64,000 bases of DNA from Apricaphanius iberus (taxonomy: Eukaryota; Chordata; Actinopteri; Cyprinodontiformes; Aphaniidae). Under the pieces are notes generated by a model, which was not told the origin of the DNA, did no database searches, and saw only the letters and a list, made by a program, of their open reading frames with translations. The position numbers were made by a program, and so were the translations under genes. Within the stretch, counting starts at the first letter, position 1. Every line of letters begins with the position of its first letter. The DNA lies in assembly GCA_028564705.1 (NCBI GenBank), contig JAPXFQ010002132.1:1-64000 (forward strand), read 5' to 3'. Below are positions 43,028-53,392 of the stretch, piece by piece.

Positions 43028-45534
43028 TGGTTTACTACAGGCTCCATTTTAAGATCCTGGTTTTAACATGGAGAGCTCTGCATGATCAGACACCATTATA
43101 TATATATTTGCTCTAAACAGAGAGCTATAAAAATGGCTACTCTTTTTAGTGCATTTAAAAAAGGAAATGCATAACTATCTTCTTTGTCTGCTGTACTTTT
43201 TAACAGAATTTTAGCTACTATAACAGGAGATATTAGTACAATAAACATCAGGAAATCTAAGTTTGACAAAATAGTGTCTGAATTCATATATGACAGAACA
43301 ATATTAGAATCATCTTTATTTGCTGTTGTAAGAATAAAAACCACAAAGTACTGTTAAGGTGGAAATCTCTTGTGTATTATATGCTGTTACAAAAAAAAGC
43401 TTCCAGCCAAGAGACACAACAGCAGTTTATCTACATTTACTTTTATATTGCTTGTCGATCAACAAGGAAGACAGTATACACAATACAATTTGCATAGAAC
43501 GATCTGACTCCCCCAACTTAACACAGAATTATTTAGGATTCAGTAATCACATGACTCATCAGCTTTCCATCATGTTCGAAACACATCAGAACACCGCCAG
43601 ATGCTCTGATAGGAGAACGGGTAATCTTGTCCACGGTAAGGTGTCCCCGGGTATCTGGCGGTTTCCATGCCAACCTGAGTCCTAGCCTAACAGATTGTCC
43701 TGACATGTCATCAAGCATACAGTCTCATTCCATCATATTTGATTAGCGTAAAAGCAAAACAGAACAAACAGAACGATCATTATTCAAATACATTAAATGT
43801 CTCATCACTAAAATTTCCACCACAATACCAAAGACAAAAGATCAGTGGTGGAAGAATTATTTCAATATTAGTTCTGTTTAGTCGTTAGTAATTATTAGTA
43901 AAGGCATCCAGGGAATATGGCATAATGCTTGGGACTTCGAGACTAAAGTTGGAGGAGACTTATTGACATTTTACCTACTCAGCATTTAAACAAAGAAATA
44001 ACATGACATGACAATCAGATACATAAAGACAAGATATATTAGCCTGGGATAAAAATGTTCCACCACAGTGGCTTAGACTGTGTGCAGAAATAAGAAATCT
44101 GACCTCAGGTTTTAAGCACTTGCAGTGTAAAAAGTTAAATACAGAAAATTTACTGGAAATTTGGAAAAAATAACAAATTATGTACATGTATTTGTGGCCA
44201 GCTTTTTTTCAATTTGAAAGAAAGGAAAATTATTGTTGTAAAAGAGGAAAAATTCTTACATTAATAACAGAGTTAATAGCTGGAATGTCAAATGTTTTGT
44301 GTCTATAATGTCTTATAATGTATTTTATTGTTATCCATAAATCTTGAAAAGCTCCTTGAATTGTCTTGTTGCTGAACAGCCTGGGGGGAGAAACTGTCTC
44401 TGTGGAAGCTGATTTTTAGACAAACTGCTCTGTAGTTCTGACCTAAAGTTAAAAACTGAATAATTTGTATCCAGGATGTGTGGGGTCTGCTCAGATTTTA
44501 GCCGGCATTTTTCTGAAGAAGACACAGAAACAGAAGTAGAACTACATATTCTTCCAGACATCCTCACTGAGAGAAAAATGCCTTCATTATATAAGAGTTT
44601 AATATCAAAGTAGGGAAAAGCAAAGATGATAGACTTTCAGTATCACAGGAGAAATTATTGTGATATTATTAGTCATCCAGTGGGTCCATAACACAGAACC
44701 AATAAGATCAGTAATTTATTCAGATTACAGATTATTATTAGTAACAGAAAGCAGAGCAGATATTTAAATAGAAAGTCAACAAACAGTGGACAGAGTCAAC
44801 ATGATGGATTTAATGATTCACTATAAGGAGGTAAACATTATGATGTTAAGGGATCAGGAAAACATCAGCGGAATTAATGATCAGCTTGATAAAATCTGAG
44901 CTAAGAAATCCAGAAGTAAATCCTAAAATGATATTGGATGTTCTCCTCCAGACCAGTTGGTGTCGCTAATGAGTCCGTGTCTTCTTCACCAGAGGAAAGC
45001 TAGCAGCGTTAGCTTCCCTTCTGCTTGGAGTTTCCAGTCAGAATGTCTTCAGTCCAGCTTCAACGAGAGTTGATCAACGAGCAGTTAACTCCTGCTGAAG
45101 AAACATTCCCAGAGTTTAAAGAAACCTTCAATTAGTCCGAGGAAGAGATGGATGATCAGCGCAGACTGCTGGATTTCACCCGGCGGACACCCCAGATCAT
45201 CTTACAGCGGATAGGTAGGAAAAACTGCCCATCCTAACGTTAGTTGATGAGCCACGATGCACATGAAGGTTTGAAGGCGTTTATTTAGGAGGATTTCTAG
45301 GTGAAATAAAAGGCAACAAAGCTACAGATTGCCTCTGATTTCTGTTTCTGCTTCCAGAAACGGACAAAGGTCGATTCCTCCTGATGGTTACTATCTCATC
45401 GTCTTTAATCTGATCTCATCCGAAAATGAGAAAATACACTTAAAACCTGGACTAGATTGTTCTAGACTAGTAGAAGAAGCTTTTTTAACCTGATATTTGA
45501 TCGGAGAAAGTTTAATAAAGGTTTGTTACTGATC
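43028..45534. repeat. Inverted duplication, right arm
   Basis: Reverse complement of 35,971-38,699 without the 668-bp element but with about 350-400 bp of extra sequence around 43,440-43,980 that has no match in the left arm. Carries the rightward first-exon-like sequence and the mirror 78-codon frame (44,331-44,567, minus). Confidence 0.9.
45043..45214 (+). CDS. First-exon-like sequence of a fish C2H2 zinc-finger gene, right copy
   Basis: Identical to the left copy (172 nt), including the in-frame TAG after TFPEFKETFN and the GTAGGA donor after IILQRI in phase 1. It points toward the plus-strand zinc-finger exon at 58,278, whose acceptor is in the matching phase, across about 13 kb filled by transposons. 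Joining would give QRI followed by (D)[12 protein letters not shown] start at the ATG of MDDQRR would bypass the stop. No transcript evidence is available here. Confidence 0.6.
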
Positions 45535-46300
45535 GTAACACACTCCTCCAAACAGCGCTAATTCACAACACATCTCTTCTCAAGACAATTATAATAGTTA
45601 TTTCAATTCAGTCATACAAAGAGTCCAGTTTAAAAAAATGCTATCTAAGGAAACCCAGGAGACTGCATGGAGCCATTAACTTGCTGATTAGACTGGGCGA
45701 TATGGCCACAAATCAATTGTACACATTTTTCATGTATTTAAATTGTCGTTTTTGTTTTTTCCTACCTTTAACGGCTGTATGGTTGTGTATGATAGTGCTG
45801 TTAGGGCTTTTCAGGCTGTGTCTCGGCCCTATGGAGCAGTATTGGGGCTAAAGTTAACACTACTTCCCTGGAGGACGCTATATCCATTCTGAAGCCAGGA
45901 ACTGATCTGACTATTGATGGTTTGGCTTCGGTGACTGAGAAGGAGACACTAAGCTGTGTTAGCATAGAGGCTAACGACTAGCATGACTAGGCTGGGTAAA
46001 AACCTGCACTACAATAACAAATAAACAAAACATTTACTATGGCTCTTAAAACCAATAAAGTCCAACTGCTGGTGATGATGACATTTCCACAGAAATGTCA
46101 TTACATTTTAATTAATATTTTTTTTTTTTTTAGAAACAATAATTGGATAATGTCATAATTAAAGCCAAAGGACCCTTAATTCAAACTGAGAGATAGATGA
46201 TAGTGTGTTTTTTTGCAACCCTTTCTATGCTAATGGTCAGCGAAGGGAGTAGGCAATGCAGTGGGTGGGTAGCCTAGACTGCTAGCTGTTAGCCTCTTCA
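45535..46300. other. Non-coding DNA, no gene seen
   Basis: No supported frame; ACTGGGCGATATGGCCAC at about 45,691 is a phrase seen at ends of dispersed fish elements, without a partner found. Confidence 0.4.
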
Positions 46301-47508
46301 GTGTCAACTAAGGATGGGAATTGTTTAGGTTTTATCTGATACCGGTACCAAACCAGTACTTCTGAAACTGTGCTGGTGCTTAAACGGTGCTTGAAGAATG
46401 GAAAACATAAAACGTTTCTCCAAAAACCTCTTATTTTTTAATAGTGGTATTAAAATTTCTGATTTAATTAATCATTGGGTAGTTGTGAATTAATCACAAT
46501 TCCTAAATATGACCAAAAATTTTCAGTTTGTTAAAGGACAAAGCTAGATGCAGTTTCTCCCTTTTTAATTAAATATAGGAGAAATGGATTGAATTTCTGT
46601 TTTGAACTCCACAACCACATGGTCTCATATGAAAAACAAAAAAAACAAATAGAAATAACCAAAATATATGAATAAACTTAACATTTGGATATCAGCTGTC
46701 TGTGTTAAACATAACATAAACCAAATATAATATTGACTTAGTAATGTAAATGTCACAGTTTACTATCTTCCCATAAGTAAACACTAATATCATGTCACAG
46801 TTTATTTTGCTGCTTGATATGAAAATGAAAAAAAAATCTAGTTTTATAAATACAAAATTAAATCTAGCAAATTCTACAGCATGAAGTCCAAAGTTATAGA
46901 ACATATTGGAATTTAATCAAAGGTACCAATTGAATATATTTATTTTATTTATTTACAGAAAATATTGGCTGTGAAGAAAGACTTTTGATTATTTAAAAGA
47001 ATGTGTTTATTGTATTATCTATATTTGTTAAACCTGCTGTGTTAATTGAACTGACGCTGGAATGCCCGGAGATGCTATTTTATTTAAAATGGCATTTTAT
47101 TTAAAATGCAGATAAATAAGTTCTTTAATTATTTCAAATGTTTACGCTTTTTAGGACTTGCTAAAAACACAGAATATTATTTTTACTTCACGTCTGAAAA
47201 TACATACGTTATTAGTAAGCAATATTTTTAGACGGATATGTCCAACAGCTAATTACTGTAATTACTCACGTACACAATGATAAATTAATAAATATTTTCA
47301 GACGTCTATAGTCGGGGCTGTGCCGGATATGTCCCCATCAATATTTATAGATGATAGTTTTGAAACACGGCAAGCTCCACTATAGGCACATATTAAAAAA
47401 ATGTAATAAATAAAGTTAGGTTAATGAAACTTCAGGCTGAGCCTGTGTATTTTTATTTATGCATTTTTTTCAAGCATGCGGCTAATCCGCCGCGTTACAG
47501 GATCATTA

Positions 47509-47633
47509 TCCATCCATCCATCCATCTTGTATACCGCTTATCTTCCAGTGGTCGCGGAGAGGGCTGGGGGCTATCTGCAGCTGTTAACGGGCGACATGCG
47601 GGGTAAACCCTAGACGAGTCGGCAGTCCACCGT
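47509..47633 (-). mobile_element. LINE/SINE 3' tail fragment
   Basis: CCATCCATCCATCC followed by ACCGCTTATC, GGGGGCTATCTGCAGCTG and GGGCGACATGCGGGGTA: the reverse-complement form of the same tail family as 12,592-12,710. No target duplication was seen. Confidence 0.65.
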
Positions 47634-48695
47634 TGTTTGTGCGATGGTTTGAATAATTCTTCAATGTCAGCTTTCTGATGATGGTTTTAAGAGTAATTTG
47701 AAAAACAATACAAATCATGTAGCCTACGGCTTTTAACTTTTATTAATTTGAAGGGGATTTTCAAAATCTGTTAGTACACTGCTGTGGATGTTGTAATGAA
47801 ACATCAATCAGATGAATACATAGCTGATATATTAATTAATATTTTATCGCCAGCAATCTTCAAGCTAAACTCCAGTTTATAGTTAATGTTCTTGGTAATT
47901 TTAAGAACTGACACCCTTACACTTGAAAATACATTTGTTGGAGAAGCATCTGGAACTATTTTTTTGCATTTTTGTCACAGAATTCAACACGCAGCAATGG
48001 ATTGTGGGTAGTACCCTTCGCCTAAGCCTGCATCGAGGGTGCAGAAGAGGCGGGTCCAGGGGCTGGATTCTCCGCTCTGGAGAATCGGGACACCCTACAC
48101 ACTTGTGCCCCTCAACGGGAGCGCGAATTTGAAGTGCACAAGGGTGCAAGTGCGGGTATTGGGACAGGGCCTAAGAAGATAAAACCCCCATTCATCATTA
48201 TAGGAAATGAACGCTCTTATTGTGAAGATGTACACATCTACTTCTACTACTTAAATTAATGCTAATGGTTAGCGTTAATTTAAGTCCGAAAAGATCACTT
48301 TAACTGAATAATTTCATATTTTTAACGCAGAGGTAACTCACGATGTAATGTACTGAAGCTATACAAGTGAACCAACAGGCATAAATCAACATAAATACAG
48401 AGCATTTACACTCTGCACCGCACAGCAAGCTTATATCCAAAGCGGACTGAAAACTCCCACAGAAAATTTATGAACTTAGCATAACACAAAGCAAGTATGC
48501 CAGTAATAGTATACTCACAATTTAGGATCACAAACACATGATGCTGCATAACAATCCGCAGGTTTGCTGATTAGGAAGGAGAGGTGGAACGGGCTGACTT
48601 ATAAACAGGGCGAGTTAATTGAATGAATAAAAGGAAAGTTAATTCTAGGAGGGTTTTTTGCACAAAGATAGCCATGTTCACCTTTTGTAGTAATT

Positions 48696-49192
48696 TAGAG
48701 CATCGCTTTTGGATTTACATCGGCGGTCATCATGGCAGCCTTGAGGCCCCTAACAAAACCCAAGATTGTTAAAAAGAGAACCAAGAAGTTCATTCGCCAT
48801 CAGTCTGATAGATATGTAAAGATTAGGCAAAACTGGCGCAAACCTAGAGGTATTGACAACAGGGTTCGCAGGAGGTTCAAGGGTCAGATGCTGATGCCCA
48901 ACATTGGTTATGGTAGCAACAAGAAGACCAAGTTCATGCTGCCAACTGGGTTCAAGAAGTTCCTGGTGCACAATGTTAAGGAGCTGGAGGTTCTGATGAT
49001 GAATAACAAGACTCACTGTGCTGAGATTGCCCACAACGTCTCTTCCAAGAACAGGAAGGTGATCGTGGAGAGGGCTGCTCAGCTGGCGATCAAGATCACC
49101 AACCCCAATGCCAGGCTCAGGAGCGAGGAGAACGAATAAACTGCTTGTTCACAATAAAAAAAAAAAAAAAAAATGTAGAGAATCGCTTTTGG
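48696..49192 (+). mobile_element. Retrocopy insertion unit of rpl32 with target duplication
   Basis: A 17-bp direct repeat, TAGAGCATCGCTTTTGG at 48696-48712 and TAGAGAATCGCTTTTGG at 49176-49192 (one mismatch), brackets the 5' leader, the intronless coding region and an A tail of about 20 (49,154-49,173). This is the signature of LINE-mediated reverse transcription of an mRNA. Confidence 0.92.
48732..49139 (+). CDS. rpl32: Ribosomal protein eL32 (RPL32), intronless retrocopy with intact frame
   Basis: The 135-residue frame is full length for vertebrate eL32 ([20 protein letters not shown] ... ARLRSEENE), a protein of the large cytosolic ribosomal subunit. It has no introns, while vertebrate rpl32 genes do, and it has a 3' AATAAA-like end, an A tail and flanking target duplications. 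Compared with the conserved family sequence as I remember it, Gln33 replaces an Arg in KIRRNW and a Phe replaces the His in KKTKHM. All other recognisable blocks ([34 protein letters not shown]) are intact. It is probably a young processed copy; expression would need a borrowed promoter. Confidence 0.95.
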   Translation: MAALRPLTKPKIVKKRTKKFIRHQSDRYVKIRQNWRKPRGIDNRVRRRFKGQMLMPNIGYGSNKKTKFMLPTGFKKFLVHNVKELEVLMMNNKTHCAEIAHNVSSKNRKVIVERAAQLAIKITNPNARLRSEENE

Positions 49193-49343
49193 CTGATGGC
49201 ACGCCCAGAATCCACAGTGTTTGACATCTCTGGGGGAAAAAAGAACAGAAATTGTGCCCTGCTTTTCGGTCTGTTTCGTACAGTCTTTGTCAGAACCGGT
49301 GCCATAATGGCACCCGATATCGGTACCCATCCCTAGTGTCAAC

Positions 49344-50340
49344 ACAAGTGAGCATTCTCTGAGTTTCCAGCGCCGGCGTCTCAATGAACGGTCTATTAAT
49401 AATCTGATCAGTTGCTGCCTTCAGGATGGTTTTGCCTTCTGTGGCAGCAGGGCTGTTGCCATGTTGCATATGCAATGAAAAAACTGTGCGCTCAACTTTT
49501 TTTATACGTAGCACCCGTGTGACAGTTCTGCAAGCTGCATGTCTTTGTTTTTAAATGCAACATGCCACTGTGAGAGATGAAGGAAATCTCAGCGCTACAT
49601 AGTGGCTGTATTTACTACCAGGCGAATACATACAGTCATGTGACTTTACCCCATTCAGGCTGGAACAAGAAGGGAACAGTGTTGCCAAAACAGCGACTGT
49701 CGCTATAAGGAGCGACTGTTTACAACTGTTTAGCTGCTATTTCTCAAAAAAGTGACTAGCAACAAAACTAGGGACTTTTTATATTGTAAATGGGGACCTT
49801 TTTGAAACATTGGCGTAAGGAAAGTATTGAGCAGCGGTGCAGCAGTTAGCCAAGTTAGATGTGAATGCAAAAAGGTTTCTGTCTAAAATAAACGACTACA
49901 CACAAAATAAATCCCTGATTTAACTCAGAGCTCGTCTGTGTTCTCGGCTGTCTGTGACAGGCGTCTGGACTCTCAGAAAGGAGCGGGAATCAATTAAACG
50001 GCTGGTTAAAGCTGTTTATTGGAGACGTTAAACAAGCTTACTGCCTGTACTGTATGACGATGATGCTCACTGTACAACATAAACATGTTATATTATGCCT
50101 GAAGTATACTGTTAAGAGAAGGAAACTCATACAAAACTTAAAATATGTCAAATTGCAACTGCACATTCAAGGCTTTTGAAGCAAAATTTCTAGTTATGAA
50201 AAAACATTTGCTGAGATATGTTAAGGAGACTAAATTAATAGAAATAATATAGTTTTTGTTTGCTTTTTACTACTTTGTAAAAAAAATAATAAGTCGGGCA
50301 TATTTAGTATGGACTAGGAGTGTCCCAAACAAAGGATTTA
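49344..50340. other. Non-coding DNA, no gene seen
   Basis: No supported coding frame between the hAT element and the next LINE fragment. Confidence 0.45.
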
Positions 50341-50359
50341 CACATTCATAAATTAAAGA

Positions 50360-51213
50360 ACATGATTCTCACAGTGCTGCCTGTTTTGTCCAGATGACAG
50401 TGGGAAGGTTAAAGCAGATTGATGATGGCTTGTGGAAGCATAGCTGTCCATGACTAAGGTGGAAAAATAAAACATCTGTGATAGAAAAGCTGTGGGTCAG
50501 AGGCGGGTGGGTTGTATGTATTTGGCCAGAGACAGGAAAGGATGATTCTGAACTTGTTCCTAAGCTGAACCAGTTGAAAAATGTGTTCAGATTGTTGGCT
50601 CTATCTGTGCTGTTTCTCAATCCTGGCCAGACATCTCTGATAGTGTTCCTCTGTATTTTTCTCTCCAGCTTCTTCCTATAAGCCTCTTTGTTGTCTCTGA
50701 TCTAGACTTTAAGTTGCTTCTGTATACTCCTTAATAACTCCTGATCTCCCTCCCTGAAGAGTCTTTTTCTTTTTGTTTCTTCATCAGTTCCTTCATCTCA
50801 CTGGTTTGTTATTATAGAAGCATCTCATTGTTCTGGAGGGGATGATGTTGTCCACACAGAAGTTCAAGTAATCATGTAGTCAGTCACACAAGTACTATGT
50901 GTGTTTGGCAAAGAATCATCCAGTTGTTAGTCTCAAAACAACCCTGCAGGGCTTCTTCATCTTTAACGGACCACTTTGTCACAGTTCTCGTTGTTGGAGG
51001 TTTCCTCTGAATAAGTAGTTTATATTCTGAGCAGAGAAAGACAAGATTGTGATCCAATTGTCCCAGATGAGGTATTGGACATGTATACATACTGTACATT
51101 TGGATAAAACAAACCCAAGGCCTTGTTTTCTCTCGTGGAGCAGCTGAACATTTTTTGAAATGTTGGAAGTGTAGATGATTGGGCTGGGTATTGTTAGGAA
51201 TTTCACAACTCAA
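50360..51213 (-). pseudogene. Non-LTR retrotransposon fragment (endonuclease-RT linker)
   Basis: The minus strand reads LGQLDHNLVFLCSEYKLLIQ, TRTVTKWSVKDEEALQGCFE, TNNWMILCQ, then after frame breaks DYLNFCVDNIIPSRTMRCFY and NNKP, and a Lys/Arg/Glu-rich stretch. This is the end of the endonuclease (SDH-like position altered to LDH) and the linker before RT of jockey-superfamily LINEs. RT itself is missing. Confidence 0.68.
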
Positions 51214-51288
51214 TTTGATTTCGATTCTTGAGGCTTCGATTTAATTTCGATTCAATTCAATATTGATTTATTAGCTTTGATATTGATT

Positions 51289-52764
51289 CATCCATCCATC
51301 CATCTTCTTCCACTTATCCAGGGTCGGGTCGCGGGGGCAGTAGCCTAAGCAAAGAGACCCAGACTTCCCTCTCCCCAGCTACTTGGGCCAGCTCCTCGGG
51401 AGGAATCCCGAGGCGTTCCCAAGCCAGCTGGAAGACATAATCCCTCCAGTGAGTCCTGGGTCTTCCTCTGGGTCTCATCCCGGTGGGACGTACCCAGAAC
51501 ACCTCACCAGGGAGACGTCCAGGAGGCATCCTGACCAGATGCCCGAGCCACCTTAACTGGCTCCTCTCGATGTGGAGGAGCAACGGCTCTACTCAGAGCC
51601 CCCTCCGGATGACCGAGCTTCTCACCCTTCTCTAAGGGAGAGCCCAGCCACCCTACGGAGGAAACTCATTTCAGCTGCCTGTGTCCGCGGTCTCGTTCTT
51701 TCGGTCACCACCCAGCGTACGTGACCATAGATGAGGGTAGGAACATAGATTGACCGGTAAATTGAGAGCTTTGCTTTTCAGCTCAGCTCTCTCTTCACCA
51801 CGACAGACCGGTACAGCGCCCCCATAACTGCAGACGCCTTACCAATCCGTCCATCGATCTCCCGCTCCATTTTTCCCTCATTCGTGAACAAGACCCCCAG
51901 ATACCTAAACTCCCCCACTTGAGGAAGGACCTCATCCCCGACCCGGAGAAGGCACTCTACCCTTTTCCGGCTCAAGACCGTGGTCTCGGATTCGGAGGTG
52001 CTGATCCTCATCCCAGCCGCTTCACACTCGGCTGAGAACTGCTCCAACGAGAGCTGTAGATCATGTTCAGATGAAGCCAACAAGACCACATCATCTGCGA
52101 AAAGCAGAGACCTGATCCTGAGGTCACCAAAACGGATCGCCTCAACACCTTGGCTGCGCCTAGAAATCCTGTCCATAAACGTTATTAACAGGACCGGTGA
52201 CAAAGGGCAACCTTGGCGGAGTCCAGCTCTCACTGGAAATGAGTCCGACTTACTGCCGGTAATGCGAACCAGACTCTGACACCGTTCATATAGGGACCTA
52301 ACAGCCCGTATCAAAGGGCCTGGTACCCCATACTCCCGGAGTACCCCCCACAGGACACCCCGAGGGACACGGTCAAACGCCTTCTCCGAGTCCACAAAGC
52401 ACATGTAGTTGGTTGGGCTAACTCCCACGCACCCTCCAGGACCCTGCCGAGGGTGTAGTGCTGGTCCAGTGTTCCACGGCCAGGACGAAAACCGCATTAT
52501 TCCTCATGAATCAGAGGTTCAACTATCCGTCGGACCCTCCTCTCCAGAACCCCCGAATTGACCTTACCAGGGAGGCTAATAAGTGTGACCCCCTATAGTT
52601 GGAACACACTCTGTGGTCCCCCTTTTTAAAGAGGGGGACCACCACCCCGGTCTGCCAATCCAAGGGAACTGCCCCGATGTCCACGCAATATTGCAGAGCC
52701 GCGTCAACCAACACAGCCCTACAACATCCAGAGCCTTGAGGAACTCCGGCCGAATCTCATCCAT
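51289..52764 (-). mobile_element. Rex3 (RTE-clade) LINE, 5'-truncated
   Basis: On the minus strand it runs from within the RT N-terminal part (DEIRPEFLKALDVVGL) to a short 3' end with GGAT repeats (51,289-51,304). The stretches beginning at 52,195 (CGGTGACAAAGGGCAACC) and 52,638 (ACCACCACCCCGGTCTGCCA) match the conserved Rex3 RT region known across teleosts. Frameshifts break the coding region. No clear target duplication was found. Confidence 0.9.
51314..52714 (-). pseudogene. Rex3 reverse transcriptase, frameshifted
   Basis: Frame 52,497-51,778 carries DSEKAFDRVPRGVLWGVLRE, GLRQGCPLSPVLL and the catalytic LLFADDVVLLASSEHDL, followed by FRYLGVLFTNEG. Upstream pieces at 52,523-52,785 (LDWQTGVVVPLFKKGD) and the C-terminal piece at 51,583-51,314 (RSQLRWLGHLVRMPPGRLPG, RPRTHWRDYV) are in other frames. 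The palm core is intact and the order is normal, but at least two shifts make it non-functional. Confidence 0.88.
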
Positions 52765-53140
52765 CAATAATACATTAATGCACAAGTAACTAATACCTAA
52801 CTATATTTTGAAATGTGTACAGTAGGGTTGTAATGGTACCAAAATTTCAGTATTCAGTACCGATACCAGTGAAAATCCACGGGTCTCGGTACCAATTCCG
52901 GTTCCAAAACAATGTTTAATTTAGACAAAATTGACCAATAAAAACTCATAATACTTGGTAACAAAGCAAAACACAAAAACATGATAGCTGAACAACACAC
53001 TATTTTTATTAATAAAGTTAAACAATACCATAAAATTGTTACAAGTGGTGTTAAGTGTTTAAAAAGAAATTATAAACCTGAAAAAAAAATTAATTAGGGA
53101 AAATATACCATGAATGAACAAGTATAATATAATGGATTTC
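52765..53140. other. Non-coding DNA between LINEs
   Basis: TAGGGTTGTAATGGTACC at 52,824 and later GGTCTCGGTACCAATTCCGG resemble ends of a hAT-type miniature element; the partner end is not seen. Confidence 0.45.
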
Positions 53141-53392
53141 TAACTGTTCTGGTCTTGTTAAATCTCAGTGCTGCTTTTGACACAGTCGATCATAATATTC
53201 TCTTAGAAAGGCTCGAACATGTTGTAGGGATAAAGAGAACAGCACTAGGCTGGTTTAAATCATATCTGTCCAACAGATTCCAGTTTGTTCATGTCAATGA
53301 TAAATCATCTTCACACTCAAGGGTTACTTGTGGAGTACCACAGGGTTCTGTGCTTGGACCGATTCTCTTTACTATATACATATATATATATA

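Larger units (their letters stand above)
46309..49335. mobile_element. hAT-type transposon carrying an rpl32 retrocopy
   Basis: The 3,027-bp segment begins TAAGGATGGG and ends CCCATCCCTA, with further inner similarity (ACCGGTACC versus GGTACC, GATATCGG). It is flanked by identical 8-bp copies of GTGTCAAC at 46301-46308 and 49336-49343, the duplication size produced by hAT transposases. No transposase frame is visible, so it is non-autonomous. It contains a LINE/SINE tail at 47,509-47,633 and the rpl32 retrocopy at 48,713-49,175. The terminal duplication says the outer ends moved together; whether the cargo was already inside is unknown. Confidence 0.8.

Noticed and set aside
48732..49139. rpl32 as the native host gene
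   Set aside because: No introns, an A tail and flanking target duplications identify a retrocopy.
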